NCBI RefSeq assembly: GCF_019243155.1
Contig: NZ_JAFAUS010000267.1
Span: 1 to 43,753, forward strand
Source of the DNA: Mycobacterium sp.
GTDB lineage: Bacteria > Actinomycetota > Actinomycetes > Mycobacteriales > Mycobacteriaceae
Length of the DNA stretch: 43,753 bases
Direction of reading: 5' to 3'
Part shown: positions 31,076-39,666 of the stretch, one piece after another
Layout of the letters: every line of letters begins with the position of its first letter
How positions within the stretch are numbered: position 1 is the first letter of the stretch
Notes under the pieces: generated by a model
Databases searched by the model: none
Seen by the model: only the letters and a program-made list of their open reading frames with translations
Told to the model about the DNA's origin: nothing
Position numbers and translations under genes: made by a program

Positions 31076-32617
31076 ATGGCCGACTCCCCCACGGCCCGCG
31101 TCGCGGCCGCGTACCGCAGAATCGCCGAAGTCGACCGGCCCGAGGTGTGGATCACGCTGCGCGAGCAGGCCGACGTCCTCGCCGACGCCGCCGGGGTCGA
31201 ACAGCGCGCCGCCGCGGGCGATGACGTGCCATTGGCGGGACTGATCGTCGCCGTCAAGGACAACATCGACGTCGCGGGCCTACCGACCACCGCGGCGTGC
31301 CCCGAGTTCGCCTACACGCCCACCAGCACCGCAGCGGCGGTCGAACGACTGCTCGCCGCGGGGGCGGTCGTGCTCGGCAAAGCCAACCTCGACCAGTTCG
31401 GCACGGGATTGGTCGGGACCCGCAGTCCCTATGGCGCCGTGCGCAATTCGCACCATCCGCAGCTGGTCTCCGGCGGCTCCAGCTCCGGTCCGGCCGTGGC
31501 CGTCGCGTTGGGCATCGCCGACATCGGTGTCGGCACCGACACCGCGGGATCCGTCCGCGTGCCGGCCGCGCTGAACGGCGTCGCCGGCATCAAGCCCACG
31601 CTCGGGATCGTCCCCACGCACGGGGTCGTCCCCGCCTGCGCCAGCTTCGACGCCGTCTCCGTGCTCGCGGCGGACGTCGGCCTGGCGGCCGCCGCGGTCG
31701 CCGTGATCGCGGGCCCGGACTCGCGGGACCCGCGCAGCCGCGGCTGGCCCGCCGACCTCAGGCTCGCGGCGCCCGCCGCGCCGCGACTGGCCGTCCCCGA
31801 CGCCGCCAACCTGGCTGCGGTCAGCGACGCCTACCGGGATGCGTTCGAGCGCACCGTCGCACGCGCCGCGAGAGCGGGCCTGCGCATCGAACCGCTCGAC
31901 ATCTCGGTCCTGCTGGAGGCGGCGCTGCTGCTCTACGACGGCGCGTTCGTCGCCGAACGCTACGACGCGGTCGGCGAATTCCTCGACACCGCTCCCCCGG
32001 GCGCGGATCCGGTTGTCACACAGGTCATCACCGCGGCACGCTCCGTCACCGGCGTCGCATTCGCCGCCGACTTGAACGCGCTGATGCGCGCGCGGTCCGC
32101 CGCCGCGGATCTGCTGGCCGGATTCGACGGATTGCTGCTGCCGACCACCACCGAACACCCGTCCCTGGACGAGGTGCGTGCCGACCCCTACGCGATCAAC
32201 CGGCGGATGGGGACGTACACCAACTTCTGCAACCTGCTCGATATGGCCGCGGTCGCCCTCCCGGGTGAGCCGACGATGAGCGGCACCCCGTTCGGGGTGA
32301 CGATCGTGGTCCCGGCATTCCACGACCAGGTCGCCGTCGACATCGCCGCGCGCCTCAGCGGCTGCGCCTCAGCTCTTTTGACGGAAGCGAGCTGCGAACT
32401 AGCGGTATTCGACGCACATGTCGACGGGCTGCTCGAGCAACTCGGCGCCCGCCACGTCGGGGAAGTCGAGACGGCAAAGGGCCGCGGCGAGGTGTTCCGG
32501 ATCTCCGAGGCGGGGCTGGGTCGCCTGGTGGCGACGTTGCCGGCGCAGGTGTCGATGGCCGGCGTCGAGCTGGCGGACGGGCGCCGCGTCGTCGGGTTGG
32601 CCGCCGAGCCCCACTGA
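31076..32617 (+). CDS. Amidase-signature hydrolase (allophanate hydrolase-like)
   Basis: A 513-residue amidase-signature enzyme. The Ser-cisSer-Lys triad is visible: Lys61 in AVKDNIDVAG, cis-Ser in VSGGSSSGPA (135-137) and nucleophile Ser159 in GTDTAGSVRVPA. The C-terminal ~120 residues resemble the small second domain of AtzF-type allophanate hydrolases, but the protein is shorter than the ~600 residues of those. No urea carboxylase gene is present, so the substrate may be another amide or urea derivative. It is coupled to the AtoE-like transporter (4-bp gap), suggesting that transport and hydrolysis serve the same compound. Confidence 0.85.
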   Translation: MADSPTARVAAAYRRIAEVDRPEVWITLREQADVLADAAGVEQRAAAGDDVPLAGLIVAVKDNIDVAGLPTTAACPEFAYTPTSTAAAVERLLAAGAVVLGKANLDQFGTGLVGTRSPYGAVRNSHHPQLVSGGSSSGPAVAVALGIADIGVGTDTAGSVRVPAALNGVAGIKPTLGIVPTHGVVPACASFDAVSVLAADVGLAAAAVAVIAGPDSRDPRSRGWPADLRLAAPAAPRLAVPDAANLAAVSDAYRDAFERTVARAARAGLRIEPLDISVLLEAALLLYDGAFVAERYDAVGEFLDTAPPGADPVVTQVITAARSVTGVAFAADLNALMRARSAAADLLAGFDGLLLPTTTEHPSLDEVRADPYAINRRMGTYTNFCNLLDMAAVALPGEPTMSGTPFGVTIVVPAFHDQVAVDIAARLSGCASALLTEASCELAVFDAHVDGLLEQLGARHVGEVETAKGRGEVFRISEAGLGRLVATLPAQVSMAGVELADGRRVVGLAAEPH

Positions 32618-32652
32618 CCGGCCGCGCACCACGGGCGGTAGCGTTTGCGGGC

Positions 32653-33120
32653 ATGTCGGGCCGCGCATTCTCCTTCGAAGTCAATCGCACGAGCACCGCG
32701 CCCGCCGCGACGCTGTTCCGGCTCGTGACGGACGGCGCCAACTGGTCGAAGTGGGCCAAGCCGATCGTCGTTCATTCCAGCTGGGCGCGCCAAGGTGACC
32801 CCGCGCCGGGTGGAGTCGGCGCCATCCGCAAGGTGGGAATGTGGCCGATGCTGGTGCAGGAGGAGACCGTCGAGTACGAGCAGGATCGGCGGCACGCCTA
32901 CAAACTGGTCGGGCCCCCGACACCGGCCAAGGACTACGCCGGCGAGGTGGTCCTGACGCCGAATGCGGCGGGCGGCACCGACATCCGCTGGACCGGCGCG
33001 TTCACCGAGGGGGTTCGGGGAACGGGGCCGGTGATGCGCGCGGCCATGGGGGGTGCGGTCGCATTCTTCGCGAGCCGGCTGGTCAAGGCCGCCGAGCGCG
33101 AAACGAACGCCGGCCGCTAA
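32653..33120 (+). CDS. SRPBCC (START/Bet v1-like) protein
   Basis: A 155-residue SRPBCC-fold protein: N-terminal strand FSFEVNRTSTAPAATLFRLV, helix and WSKWAKPIV, strands with AGEVVLTPNAAGGTDIRWTGAF and a long C-terminal helix (MGGAVAFFASRLVKAAERE). The family binds hydrophobic ligands or acts as polyketide cyclase/dehydrase. It corresponds by position and size to what I recall as Rv1919c. It starts 36 bp after the amidase stop; it may be read from the same transcript. Confidence 0.85.
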   Translation: MSGRAFSFEVNRTSTAPAATLFRLVTDGANWSKWAKPIVVHSSWARQGDPAPGGVGAIRKVGMWPMLVQEETVEYEQDRRHAYKLVGPPTPAKDYAGEVVLTPNAAGGTDIRWTGAFTEGVRGTGPVMRAAMGGAVAFFASRLVKAAERETNAGR

Positions 33121-33177
33121 CTGTTCGCACAGCGCATGACGGCCGCACCGAGCGGCCGCCACGCATTGAAGCAAGCT

Positions 33178-33567
33178 CTACGGGTTGTTGAACTGGTTCT
33201 CGTACAGCTGTTGCTGCTGCATGTCCTGATTGAACTGCTGCTGAGCCTCGTCGTTTTGTTCTTGCGCCTGCTGCTCGGACTGCAGCATCTGCTGCAGGTT
33301 CTGTTGTTGCTGCAGTTGGGCTTGATCGTCGTCGGAGTCGGTGGCGAACCCGCCCGTGCCGGACAGCCCCGGTGGCGCCAGCGGAAATGCCGTGTCCGCC
33401 AGGCGCACTGATCCCGATCCGAGCGTGGCTGCCGCCGGGCCGGCCGCGTGGAAAAGGGTGAGCAGCGCGACGGTCGCGGCGCCCGCGAAAATGAGCTGCA
33501 TCATTCGTAATCGCCGACGACGGGCGCCGGCCGCGGTGGTGTTCTCGTGAGGGGTGGTGGTGTTCAT
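33178..33567 (-). CDS. Secreted or membrane-anchored glutamine-rich small protein
   Basis: 129 residues. A basic N-terminus (GARRRRLRMMQ) precedes a hydrophobic stretch (LIFAGAATVALLTLFHAAGPAAA) that looks like a signal peptide with AAA-type cleavage, or an anchor. Then comes a Gly/Pro linker, and a C-terminal ~55 residues very rich in Gln, Glu, Asn and Asp (blocks of QQQQ, NLQQMLQSEQQ) without Cys. No family is recognised. The Gln-rich tail is probably helical coiled-coil or disordered. It is divergent from the FAD monooxygenase at 33677. Confidence 0.7.
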   Translation of the reverse strand: MNTTTPHENTTAAGARRRRLRMMQLIFAGAATVALLTLFHAAGPAAATLGSGSVRLADTAFPLAPPGLSGTGGFATDSDDDQAQLQQQQNLQQMLQSEQQAQEQNDEAQQQFNQDMQQQQLYENQFNNP

Positions 33568-33663
33568 CCTTCATGTGTGCTCCCCGTCACTAGCTGCCAA
33601 CTGAGACGTCGCTGTCGCTGGACTTTGAAAACTCTGGTGAATCGACGCCCGCGCGCTCTTCAC

Positions 33664-33669
33664 TACTCT
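33664..33669 (+). promoter_or_regulatory. -10 element for a leaderless FAD monooxygenase mRNA
   Basis: TACTCT (TANNNT) ends 7 nt before the GTG at 33677, so transcription would begin at the start codon. TCGACG at 33642-33647 is a weak -35 at 16 bp. No Shine-Dalgarno sequence is present before the GTG, which agrees with a leaderless start. Confidence 0.5.
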
Positions 33670-33676
33670 GGACGAA

Positions 33677-35236
33677 GTGACTGACGTCGTCATCGTGGGC
33701 GGGGGTCCCAACGGCCTGATGCTCGCCGGTGAGCTAGGGCTGGCAGGGATCAAACCCGTGGTGCTGGATCCGATGCCGGGCCCCAATTCGCAGCGACGGG
33801 CGAACGGTGTTATCGGGCAAGGGGTTCGGATCCTCGATCACCGCGGCCTGTACCGCCTGCTCGCGGACACCGATCAGCCGCCGCAACTCAACCCCCGGGC
33901 GATGTTCGCGGCCTTCCCCCTCGACGCGACGCTGGTGCCCGATTCGCAGATCTTTCTGCTGCCAGTTCAACAACCCAGGCTGGTTGAGGTGCTGGCGGAG
34001 CGGGCGAGCGCACACGACGCCGACATCCGTTGGGGCCATTCGCTTACCGGCTTCGATCAGCACGACGACGCGGTCACGGTGCGTGTCACCGGCCCTGACG
34101 GCGCCTACGAGCTGACGGCCGAGTACCTCGTCGGCGCCGACGGCGGCACCAGCACAACCCGCAAGCTGGCCGGCATCGACTTCCCCGGCATGTCCTCGTA
34201 CGACGCGACTGTCCGAATGGGATTCGACGTGCTCCCACCACTTGAATGGATCGATCCGGTCAGCGGCGGGCTGGACATCCCCGGGTATGGCCGCCTGCCG
34301 CCCCTGCGGTTCTATCGGGCCGAGCGGGGTGTCTTCGCGTACGGCGCGCTCGGGGGCAGGGCGGCCGTGCTTATCTTCGAGTTGGACAGCTCGGCTCGCG
34401 AAGACCGGCGCGACGATGACGTCGACGGGTCGCCCATGAGCCTTGGGGAATTGGAGGCCACGGCCAAGCGTGTCCTCGGTATTGACGTGCCGTTGCGGCC
34501 CGCGGTCCCCGATGCGCCGCTCGACCTGCGTCGGTTCTGTGGCATCAATTCCCGGATCGCGTCGCGGTATCGGTTGGGTCGGGTGATTCTGGTCGGCGAC
34601 GCCGCGCATGTGCACTCCCCGATGGGCGGGCCGGGACTCAACCTCGGTTTGCAGGACGCGGTGAACCTCGGCTGGAAGCTGGCGGCGGTGGTCAGCGGCC
34701 GGGTCGATGACGCGCTGCTCGACACCTACGAGACCGAACGCCGGCGCGCCGCCGAACGCGTCATCATGCACAGCCGCGCCCAGCTGGCGCTCGTCCGACC
34801 CGGACCCGAGGTGACGGCCCTGCGTGAACTGTTCTCCGAGTTGGTCACCGACTCCGACGTCGCCCGGCGCCTCAGCAACCTGATATCGGGGGCCGAAAAC
34901 CGTTACATCACAGGCGCTTCGGCCCACCCGCTGGCCGGGTACTGGGTGCCCGACTTCGCGGTGGCGGACGCCGGCGGCACGCGTCGCATCGCCGAGTTCG
35001 CGCGGTCCGGCCGGCCACTGCTGGTCGACCTCACCGACGGGGGTGGCGTGGCGACCACGCTCGCGGACGTGACGGACCGGCTGACGGTCGCCGTCGGCAC
35101 ACCGGTCGGTGAGGTGGCCGCCACGGCGCTTCTGGTGCGTCCCGACGGCTATGTGGCGTGGGCATCGTCGGCGGCCGCACCCGATCCCGCGGAAGTCCGC
35201 GAGACGCTGGCGCGGTGGTTCGGCATCGCTACTTAG
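33677..35236 (+). CDS. FAD-dependent aromatic hydroxylase (PheA/TfdB type)
   Basis: A 519-residue group A flavoprotein monooxygenase. VIVGGGPNGLMLAGEL (5-20) is the FAD GxGxxG motif, YLVGADGGTSTTRK the DG motif, and VILVGDAAHVHSPMGGPGLN the GD motif for FAD ribityl binding. The C-terminal ~90 residues are the thioredoxin-like domain usual in phenol hydroxylase and rifampicin monooxygenase relatives. It hydroxylates an aromatic compound with NAD(P)H and O2; the substrate is unknown. The start is GTG at 33677. The 3' end overlaps the convergent LLM gene by 8 bp. Confidence 0.91.
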   Translation: MTDVVIVGGGPNGLMLAGELGLAGIKPVVLDPMPGPNSQRRANGVIGQGVRILDHRGLYRLLADTDQPPQLNPRAMFAAFPLDATLVPDSQIFLLPVQQPRLVEVLAERASAHDADIRWGHSLTGFDQHDDAVTVRVTGPDGAYELTAEYLVGADGGTSTTRKLAGIDFPGMSSYDATVRMGFDVLPPLEWIDPVSGGLDIPGYGRLPPLRFYRAERGVFAYGALGGRAAVLIFELDSSAREDRRDDDVDGSPMSLGELEATAKRVLGIDVPLRPAVPDAPLDLRRFCGINSRIASRYRLGRVILVGDAAHVHSPMGGPGLNLGLQDAVNLGWKLAAVVSGRVDDALLDTYETERRRAAERVIMHSRAQLALVRPGPEVTALRELFSELVTDSDVARRLSNLISGAENRYITGASAHPLAGYWVPDFAVADAGGTRRIAEFARSGRPLLVDLTDGGGVATTLADVTDRLTVAVGTPVGEVAATALLVRPDGYVAWASSAAAPDPAEVRETLARWFGIAT

Positions 35237-36392
35237 CGCCGATCTCGTCCTGATACTTCTTCGTCATGTGCGCGACGGCCTGGTTCTGCGATTCCGCGAG
35301 CCCCTCACGCACCTCGCTGGCGCGGGTGGCGGCATCCAGCGTCGGCTGCGCCTGGCCCTGGAAGTGCGGCACCACCTCGGCCGCGAACAATTCCGCCGAC
35401 CGTTTGGTCGCCGCGGGATTGGCCCACTCGTGGCCCATCTGCAGCATGCAGCCGAATCCGCCGGACTGGTCCCACATCCGCTGCACCTGTTCGCGTGCCC
35501 GTTCCGGAGTGCCGATCACACCGGCGCCGTTCTCATTGATGACGTCGATCATCTCGTCGATCTGCTCCCCCGGCATCGTCATTTGCGGGAACGCGGCGAC
35601 CTTCTGGAAATACCGAAACCACGGCTCGAGGCCGAATTTCACGTCCTCGCGCGCCTGCTTGTCGGTCTCGGCGATGTGGAACGGCCCGACCAGACTCCAG
35701 TTCTTGCGATCGACCTTGGTGCCGAACGCGGCCGCACGCTCCTCGACGATGTCCCAGTGATACTGCAGCGCGTTGAAGCCCTCCACGGTCAGCGTCGCAC
35801 CAATCGACAGCAGGCCGATGCCATGCTTGCCCGCCAGCCGCGCGCCCGTCGGCGAGGCGACCGCGGCCACCGCCAGCGGCACCCCGGCTTCGGAGTAGGG
35901 GGCAAGCTGCAGCTTGGCGTTGTGCAACTCGTGCGTCGGGGTCTTCGCGCTCACGGTCTCTCCCGCCAGCAACCGGACCACGATGTCGAGATTTGTCTCC
36001 AGCAACTCGCGGGTGTCGGTCGGCGTCAGACCGATCATCGACGAGTCGCTGGGCAGCGAGCCGGGTCCCACCCCTCCGATCACGCGGCCGTGGGTGAGGT
36101 GGTCGAGCATCATCAGCCGGTCGGCGACCCAGAGCGGGTTGTGGTAGGCGAGCGAGATCACTCCGGTGCAAAGCTTGATCCACTTGGTCCGCTCGGCGGC
36201 CGCGGCGATGAAGATCTCCGGCGAGGCGATGAGTTCGCTTCCCGCGGAATGGTGTTCACCGATCCACGCCTCGTCGAAGCCCAGGGCATCCAGATGCTCG
36301 ACGAATTCCAGGTCACGTTGCAGGGCCAGCGTCGGATTGGTGCCCGCCCGATGAAACGGGGCGATGAAGTATCCGAACCTGAGCTTCGACAT
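35229..36392 (-). CDS. LLM-class (luciferase-like) flavin-dependent monooxygenase
   Basis: A 387-residue TIM-barrel bacterial luciferase-like enzyme: FGYFIAPFHRAGTNPT at the N-terminus, GFDEAWIGEHHSAG with the His pair near 47-48, ASPEIFIAAAAERT, and RVIGGVGPGSLPSD. The pattern is close to FMNH2-using monooxygenases of the limonene/alkanal type; an F420 enzyme is less likely because of the luciferase-type EHH motif. It needs a flavin reductase, not seen nearby. A long imperfect inverted repeat (36406-36438) precedes its start and may control it. Confidence 0.88.
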   Translation of the reverse strand: MSKLRFGYFIAPFHRAGTNPTLALQRDLEFVEHLDALGFDEAWIGEHHSAGSELIASPEIFIAAAAERTKWIKLCTGVISLAYHNPLWVADRLMMLDHLTHGRVIGGVGPGSLPSDSSMIGLTPTDTRELLETNLDIVVRLLAGETVSAKTPTHELHNAKLQLAPYSEAGVPLAVAAVASPTGARLAGKHGIGLLSIGATLTVEGFNALQYHWDIVEERAAAFGTKVDRKNWSLVGPFHIAETDKQAREDVKFGLEPWFRYFQKVAAFPQMTMPGEQIDEMIDVINENGAGVIGTPERAREQVQRMWDQSGGFGCMLQMGHEWANPAATKRSAELFAAEVVPHFQGQAQPTLDAATRASEVREGLAESQNQAVAHMTKKYQDEIGAK

Positions 36393-36405
36393 TGAAGTCC
36401 CCTTG

Positions 36406-36438
36406 CATTCGAGTTGCGGAGAACCATAACTCGGAATG
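36406..36438. promoter_or_regulatory. Imperfect inverted repeat upstream of the LLM monooxygenase
   Basis: CATTCGAGTT (36406-36415) and AACTCGGAATG (36428-36438) pair over ten positions with one bulged base and a 12-bp spacer. It lies 14 bp before the LLM start codon, so it could be an operator or an RNA hairpin near the ribosome-binding site. Confidence 0.5.
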
Positions 36439-36492
36439 GGGGTTTGGCCCTAGGCCACAAGGGAAGTCGGTGGCACAGAAATGTTCCTGCTC

Positions 36493-36528
36493 AGCCGATG
36501 GGGCCGAGTAATCCCGGCCCCACCGGCT
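36493..36528. terminator. Strong GC hairpin downstream of the Gly-rich lipoprotein gene
   Basis: AGCCGATGGGGCCG (36493-36506) pairs with CGGCCCCACCGGCT (36515-36528) over 14 positions with one G-T wobble and an 8-nt loop. It is 25 bp beyond the lipoprotein stop (36554). There is no T-run, typical for mycobacterial hairpin terminators. Confidence 0.6.
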
Positions 36529-36553
36529 ATAGGGAGCAAGTCTTTCGGATGGG

Positions 36554-36931
36554 TCAGCCGCCGCCGCAGATGTTGCCGACGCAACCGCCGCCGCCACCGG
36601 GTCCGCCGCCGCCACCGCCGACGCCCGGAATGCTGCCGCTACCGCCGCCGGGGCCGCCGCCACCGGTCGGTCCGCCCGGGATGCTGCCGCTGCCGCCATT
36701 CGGCCCGCCACCGCCGTTGGGTCCTCCGGGGGCGCCTCCGCCGCCGCCATCCGGTCCGCCTCCGCCGGTCGGTCCGCCCGTGGACGGCGCGGGCGCCACG
36801 CTGGACGTGGGACTGGTCGTTGTTGAGGTCGAGGTGCTCGGTCCTTTATGGCCGCCGCCACATGCAACCGTCAACACAAGCATTGCGGCGCCGCCGAAAA
36901 GTGCGACCGCAGTCCTGGCCCCCGACTTCAT
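36554..36931 (-). CDS. Gly/Pro-rich putative lipoprotein
   Basis: 125 residues from the ATG at 36931 (MKSGARTAVAL), with GGGGA upstream; the ATG at 36958 adds nine residues that do not look like a signal start. The signal peptide ends in a lipobox VLTVAC, so Cys24 would be lipidated. A Ser/Thr-rich spacer is followed by about 80 residues of Gly-Gly-Pro/Asn/Ser repeats with SGSIPG twice, ending CVGNICGGG, with two Cys five apart that could form a disulfide. No family is recognised. Low-complexity composition makes the call less sure, but the signal peptide and terminator support a real gene. Confidence 0.68.
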   Translation of the reverse strand: MKSGARTAVALFGGAAMLVLTVACGGGHKGPSTSTSTTTSPTSSVAPAPSTGGPTGGGGPDGGGGGAPGGPNGGGGPNGGSGSIPGGPTGGGGPGGGSGSIPGVGGGGGGPGGGGGCVGNICGGG

Positions 36932-37253
36932 CTTCAATCCCCAATCCGCTTCCGCCACATCGCGTGCAGTCCACTTCGAGTTACCCCGGGGGGTCTCGCG
37001 GCAAACTCAGAACGGCGGTGGAATCCGAGCAAAAGAATCCGATGGCCCGCTACTGGTTAGTAGCTGGGCCATCGGCGAATTCGACCGGCCTGTCGCTAGC
37101 AGTTCGCCCCGGATATGCAGCCGGCGAGGGTTGTGCCGTGCACGCCGGGGTCGGCCGCGTCGCGCCGGGCGGGCGTGGCGCTGGACGACGCGTGCGCGGG
37201 CATCCGAAATCGCCGCAGCCGTTCGGACTTCGGTGGGGTGGCGGCGCCGCTGC
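36932..37253. other. 322-bp intergenic region between the lipoprotein and aceA genes
   Basis: No convincing gene. It holds the lipoprotein promoter side and the region downstream of the aceA stop. A 35-codon minus-strand frame (37096-37203) ends TTLAGCISGANC but has no ribosome-binding support. No clear terminator hairpin with a T-run was seen. Confidence 0.5.
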
Positions 37254-39545
37254 CTACCCTTCCTTGGTGATCAGCTTGCGCAGCGCCACGCGGTCGGGCT
37301 TGAGCAGCTCGGCGATGCGCGGCTTGTTCACCTCGGCGACGATGATCTCGCCGACCTCCTGATAGACCTCGCTGAAGATCCCGTGGGACTTCATCTTCTC
37401 GGTCTGATACTGGTTGTCCTCGGTCGGCGTCACGTAGATCACCGCGTCGGCCTTGAAGCGGTTCACCAGCCAGAGGTGGATCAGCGTCATCAACCGCTTC
37501 TGGCGCAGCTTCTCGGCGAAGGTGTTCTGGTCGCGCACCTGCAGGATGCTGCGGCCGTGCCGGTCCTTGATCGGGTCGACAACGACGTTGGCCAGCTGCT
37601 CGCCGCCGTCGCCGACGATCCCGAGCTCGAGAACGTCCGAGCCCGCACGCCGCGGCCGCAGTGTGACCCGCAGGTTCTCGCCCAGCTGATAGTGCTCGCT
37701 CCACAGGGCCAGCCATTCCTCGAGCAGCTTCTTGGGCACCTCGGTCTGCACCAGATGCTGATGCTGGGTCGAGCCCTTCCCCATCGCCTTGGTGGTCGCG
37801 GTGCGTCCCGAGGAAGCGGTGAGCGCGGCGTCGCTGCGTGGGCCGCCGACCAGGGTCTGCGGAGTGCGGTACGGCGACTCGACCAGCCGCATCTTGCGCT
37901 GCAGCCGAGCCAGCGCCAGCATGCCGTCCTGCCTGAGGTTGGCGGCGAACTCCTCGGCGGCGACACCGTCGATCTGGTGTCCGCCGTAGGTGATGAAGTT
38001 GAAGACGAAGCCCATCTTGCCGAGCTCCTCAGGGAAGCGCTTCATCTCCTCGTCGCTCATGCCGGTGGTGTCCCAGTTGAACGACGGCGAGAGGTTGTAC
38101 GCCAGCATCTGGTCGGGGAACTCGGCGTGGATCGCGTCGGCGAACTGCTTGGCATCGGCCAGGTCCGCGGTCTTCGTCTCCATCCAGAGAATGTCGGCGA
38201 ATGGCGCCGCGGCCAGCGACTTGGCGATTGCGTACGGAATGCCGCCGCGCACCTGGTAGTAGCCCTCGGGGGTCCGTGCCAGCTCGGGGCTCCAGTTCGG
38301 CGCGGCGCCCAGCTCTCGCGCCTTCTCCCGGGCGGCGTAGTGCGACGTCCGCGCGGCGAACTGCCGCCACTGGTCGGCGCTCATGCTCGCCGGCTCGTCT
38401 CCTTCGCTCTCGCCGAAGGCGAGCACCTCCGCGACGGCATCGCTGTAGGTCATCAGCCCGGCGTCGTCCTCCCAGGCGGCCACGAACCGCGACTCGACCT
38501 GGTCGAAAAGGTCGTCGATCGAGTGTTGCCCGTTCTCCCGCCAGGTGTTGACGGCCTCGGAGACCTGGCCCAGGATGCCCTGCCGCTCGAGCCAGGCGTT
38601 GGCAATGCCGTACTCGCTGTCGGCAAGCGCGTAGAGCAGGTGGCCGTTCAGTTCCTTGACGCCCAGCTCGTAGAACCGCCGCATCAGAGCCAGGAAGCAG
38701 CCCTTGTAGGAGGGAATATCCAGGTTGGTCGCGCCCAGCAGGAACGGCTGGTCGCGCTCGTCGGAGTTGCTGTCGATCAGGTTGGCCGCCTCGGCGTCGG
38801 TGCGCGCCACGATGATGCCGGGCACCTTCATGACGTCGAGCTGGAAGCGAGCGGTGTTGAGGCGCTTGATCTGTTCGTCGGACGGCACGAGAACCTTGCC
38901 GCCCTGATGGCCGCACTTCTTCGTGCCCGGACGCTGGTCTTCGATGTGGTAGCCGGGCACGCCGACCTCGACGAAACGCCGGATCAGGTTGCGCACGTGC
39001 GGGTCACCGCCGTGACCGGTGTCGGCGTCGGCGATGATGAACGGCCGGTAGTCGTACTGCTTAGTGGTGGCGCGCTGCTGCTCGCTCATCTGCAGCCGCA
39101 GGTACTCCTGGTTGCGGTCCGCGGTCAGCAGGGCGCGCACCAGCACCGCGGCGTCCTCGGGCACCTGGCTCAGTGGGTAGCTGGCCAGGTCCGGCCCCGG
39201 GTCCTCGGTGGTGGATCCCTTGGCGGACGTCGCCCAACCGCCGAGGTAAATCCCCTCGATGCCCATCCGCTTCATGCTGACGGCCTGCCCGGGCGAGTAC
39301 GGACCGAACGTGGTGATGCTCTTCTTCTGCGCGAACAGCTCGCGCAGGCGAGGGTAGAAAGCAGTCGCCGCCTCGCGTGCGACCGCGTAGTCGGTCGGGA
39401 TCGTGCCGCGCTGCTCCGCTACCTGGCGGGCCGTGTAGAGACGGATGATCCCCTCAAAGCGTGGGTCGTCGAAGTATCGCTGCGTGGCAGCGACCTGGTC
39501 TTCGAACGATGGCCGGACTTCGGTGTCCCTATCGATGATCGCCAT
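37254..39545 (-). CDS. aceA: Isocitrate lyase, long form (ICL2/AceA)
   Basis: A 763-residue isocitrate lyase that splits isocitrate into glyoxylate and succinate (glyoxylate shunt), and in mycobacteria also handles methylisocitrate. The catalytic loop is KKCGH at 209-213 with Cys211; the barrel metal site is in [10 protein letters not shown] (173-182). The extra C-terminal ~170 residues (after about 600) are the regulatory domain of long ICL2, reported to respond to acetyl- and propionyl-CoA. The frame is intact across the point where H37Rv splits the gene into Rv1915 and Rv1916 (from memory). The ATG at 39545 is preceded by GAGG. Confidence 0.96.
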   Translation of the reverse strand: MAIIDRDTEVRPSFEDQVAATQRYFDDPRFEGIIRLYTARQVAEQRGTIPTDYAVAREAATAFYPRLRELFAQKKSITTFGPYSPGQAVSMKRMGIEGIYLGGWATSAKGSTTEDPGPDLASYPLSQVPEDAAVLVRALLTADRNQEYLRLQMSEQQRATTKQYDYRPFIIADADTGHGGDPHVRNLIRRFVEVGVPGYHIEDQRPGTKKCGHQGGKVLVPSDEQIKRLNTARFQLDVMKVPGIIVARTDAEAANLIDSNSDERDQPFLLGATNLDIPSYKGCFLALMRRFYELGVKELNGHLLYALADSEYGIANAWLERQGILGQVSEAVNTWRENGQHSIDDLFDQVESRFVAAWEDDAGLMTYSDAVAEVLAFGESEGDEPASMSADQWRQFAARTSHYAAREKARELGAAPNWSPELARTPEGYYQVRGGIPYAIAKSLAAAPFADILWMETKTADLADAKQFADAIHAEFPDQMLAYNLSPSFNWDTTGMSDEEMKRFPEELGKMGFVFNFITYGGHQIDGVAAEEFAANLRQDGMLALARLQRKMRLVESPYRTPQTLVGGPRSDAALTASSGRTATTKAMGKGSTQHQHLVQTEVPKKLLEEWLALWSEHYQLGENLRVTLRPRRAGSDVLELGIVGDGGEQLANVVVDPIKDRHGRSILQVRDQNTFAEKLRQKRLMTLIHLWLVNRFKADAVIYVTPTEDNQYQTEKMKSHGIFSEVYQEVGEIIVAEVNKPRIAELLKPDRVALRKLITKEG

Positions 39546-39666
39546 TGGCTTACGCTCCTCTTCGGCACGTTACTGCTGAGTAGGAGTCTATCCCCGGACG
39601 TCACGGTTGAATCAGCGGCCGAAGTACTCAATCCAAATCCCTTGAGACACGCGCTGTCCTGGCGAC

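Noticed and set aside
37096..37203. A 35-codon minus-strand frame ending TTLAGCISGANC, considered as a modified-peptide precursor
   Set aside because: No ribosome-binding site, no maturation enzyme nearby, and codon pattern not distinguishable from intergenic DNA.
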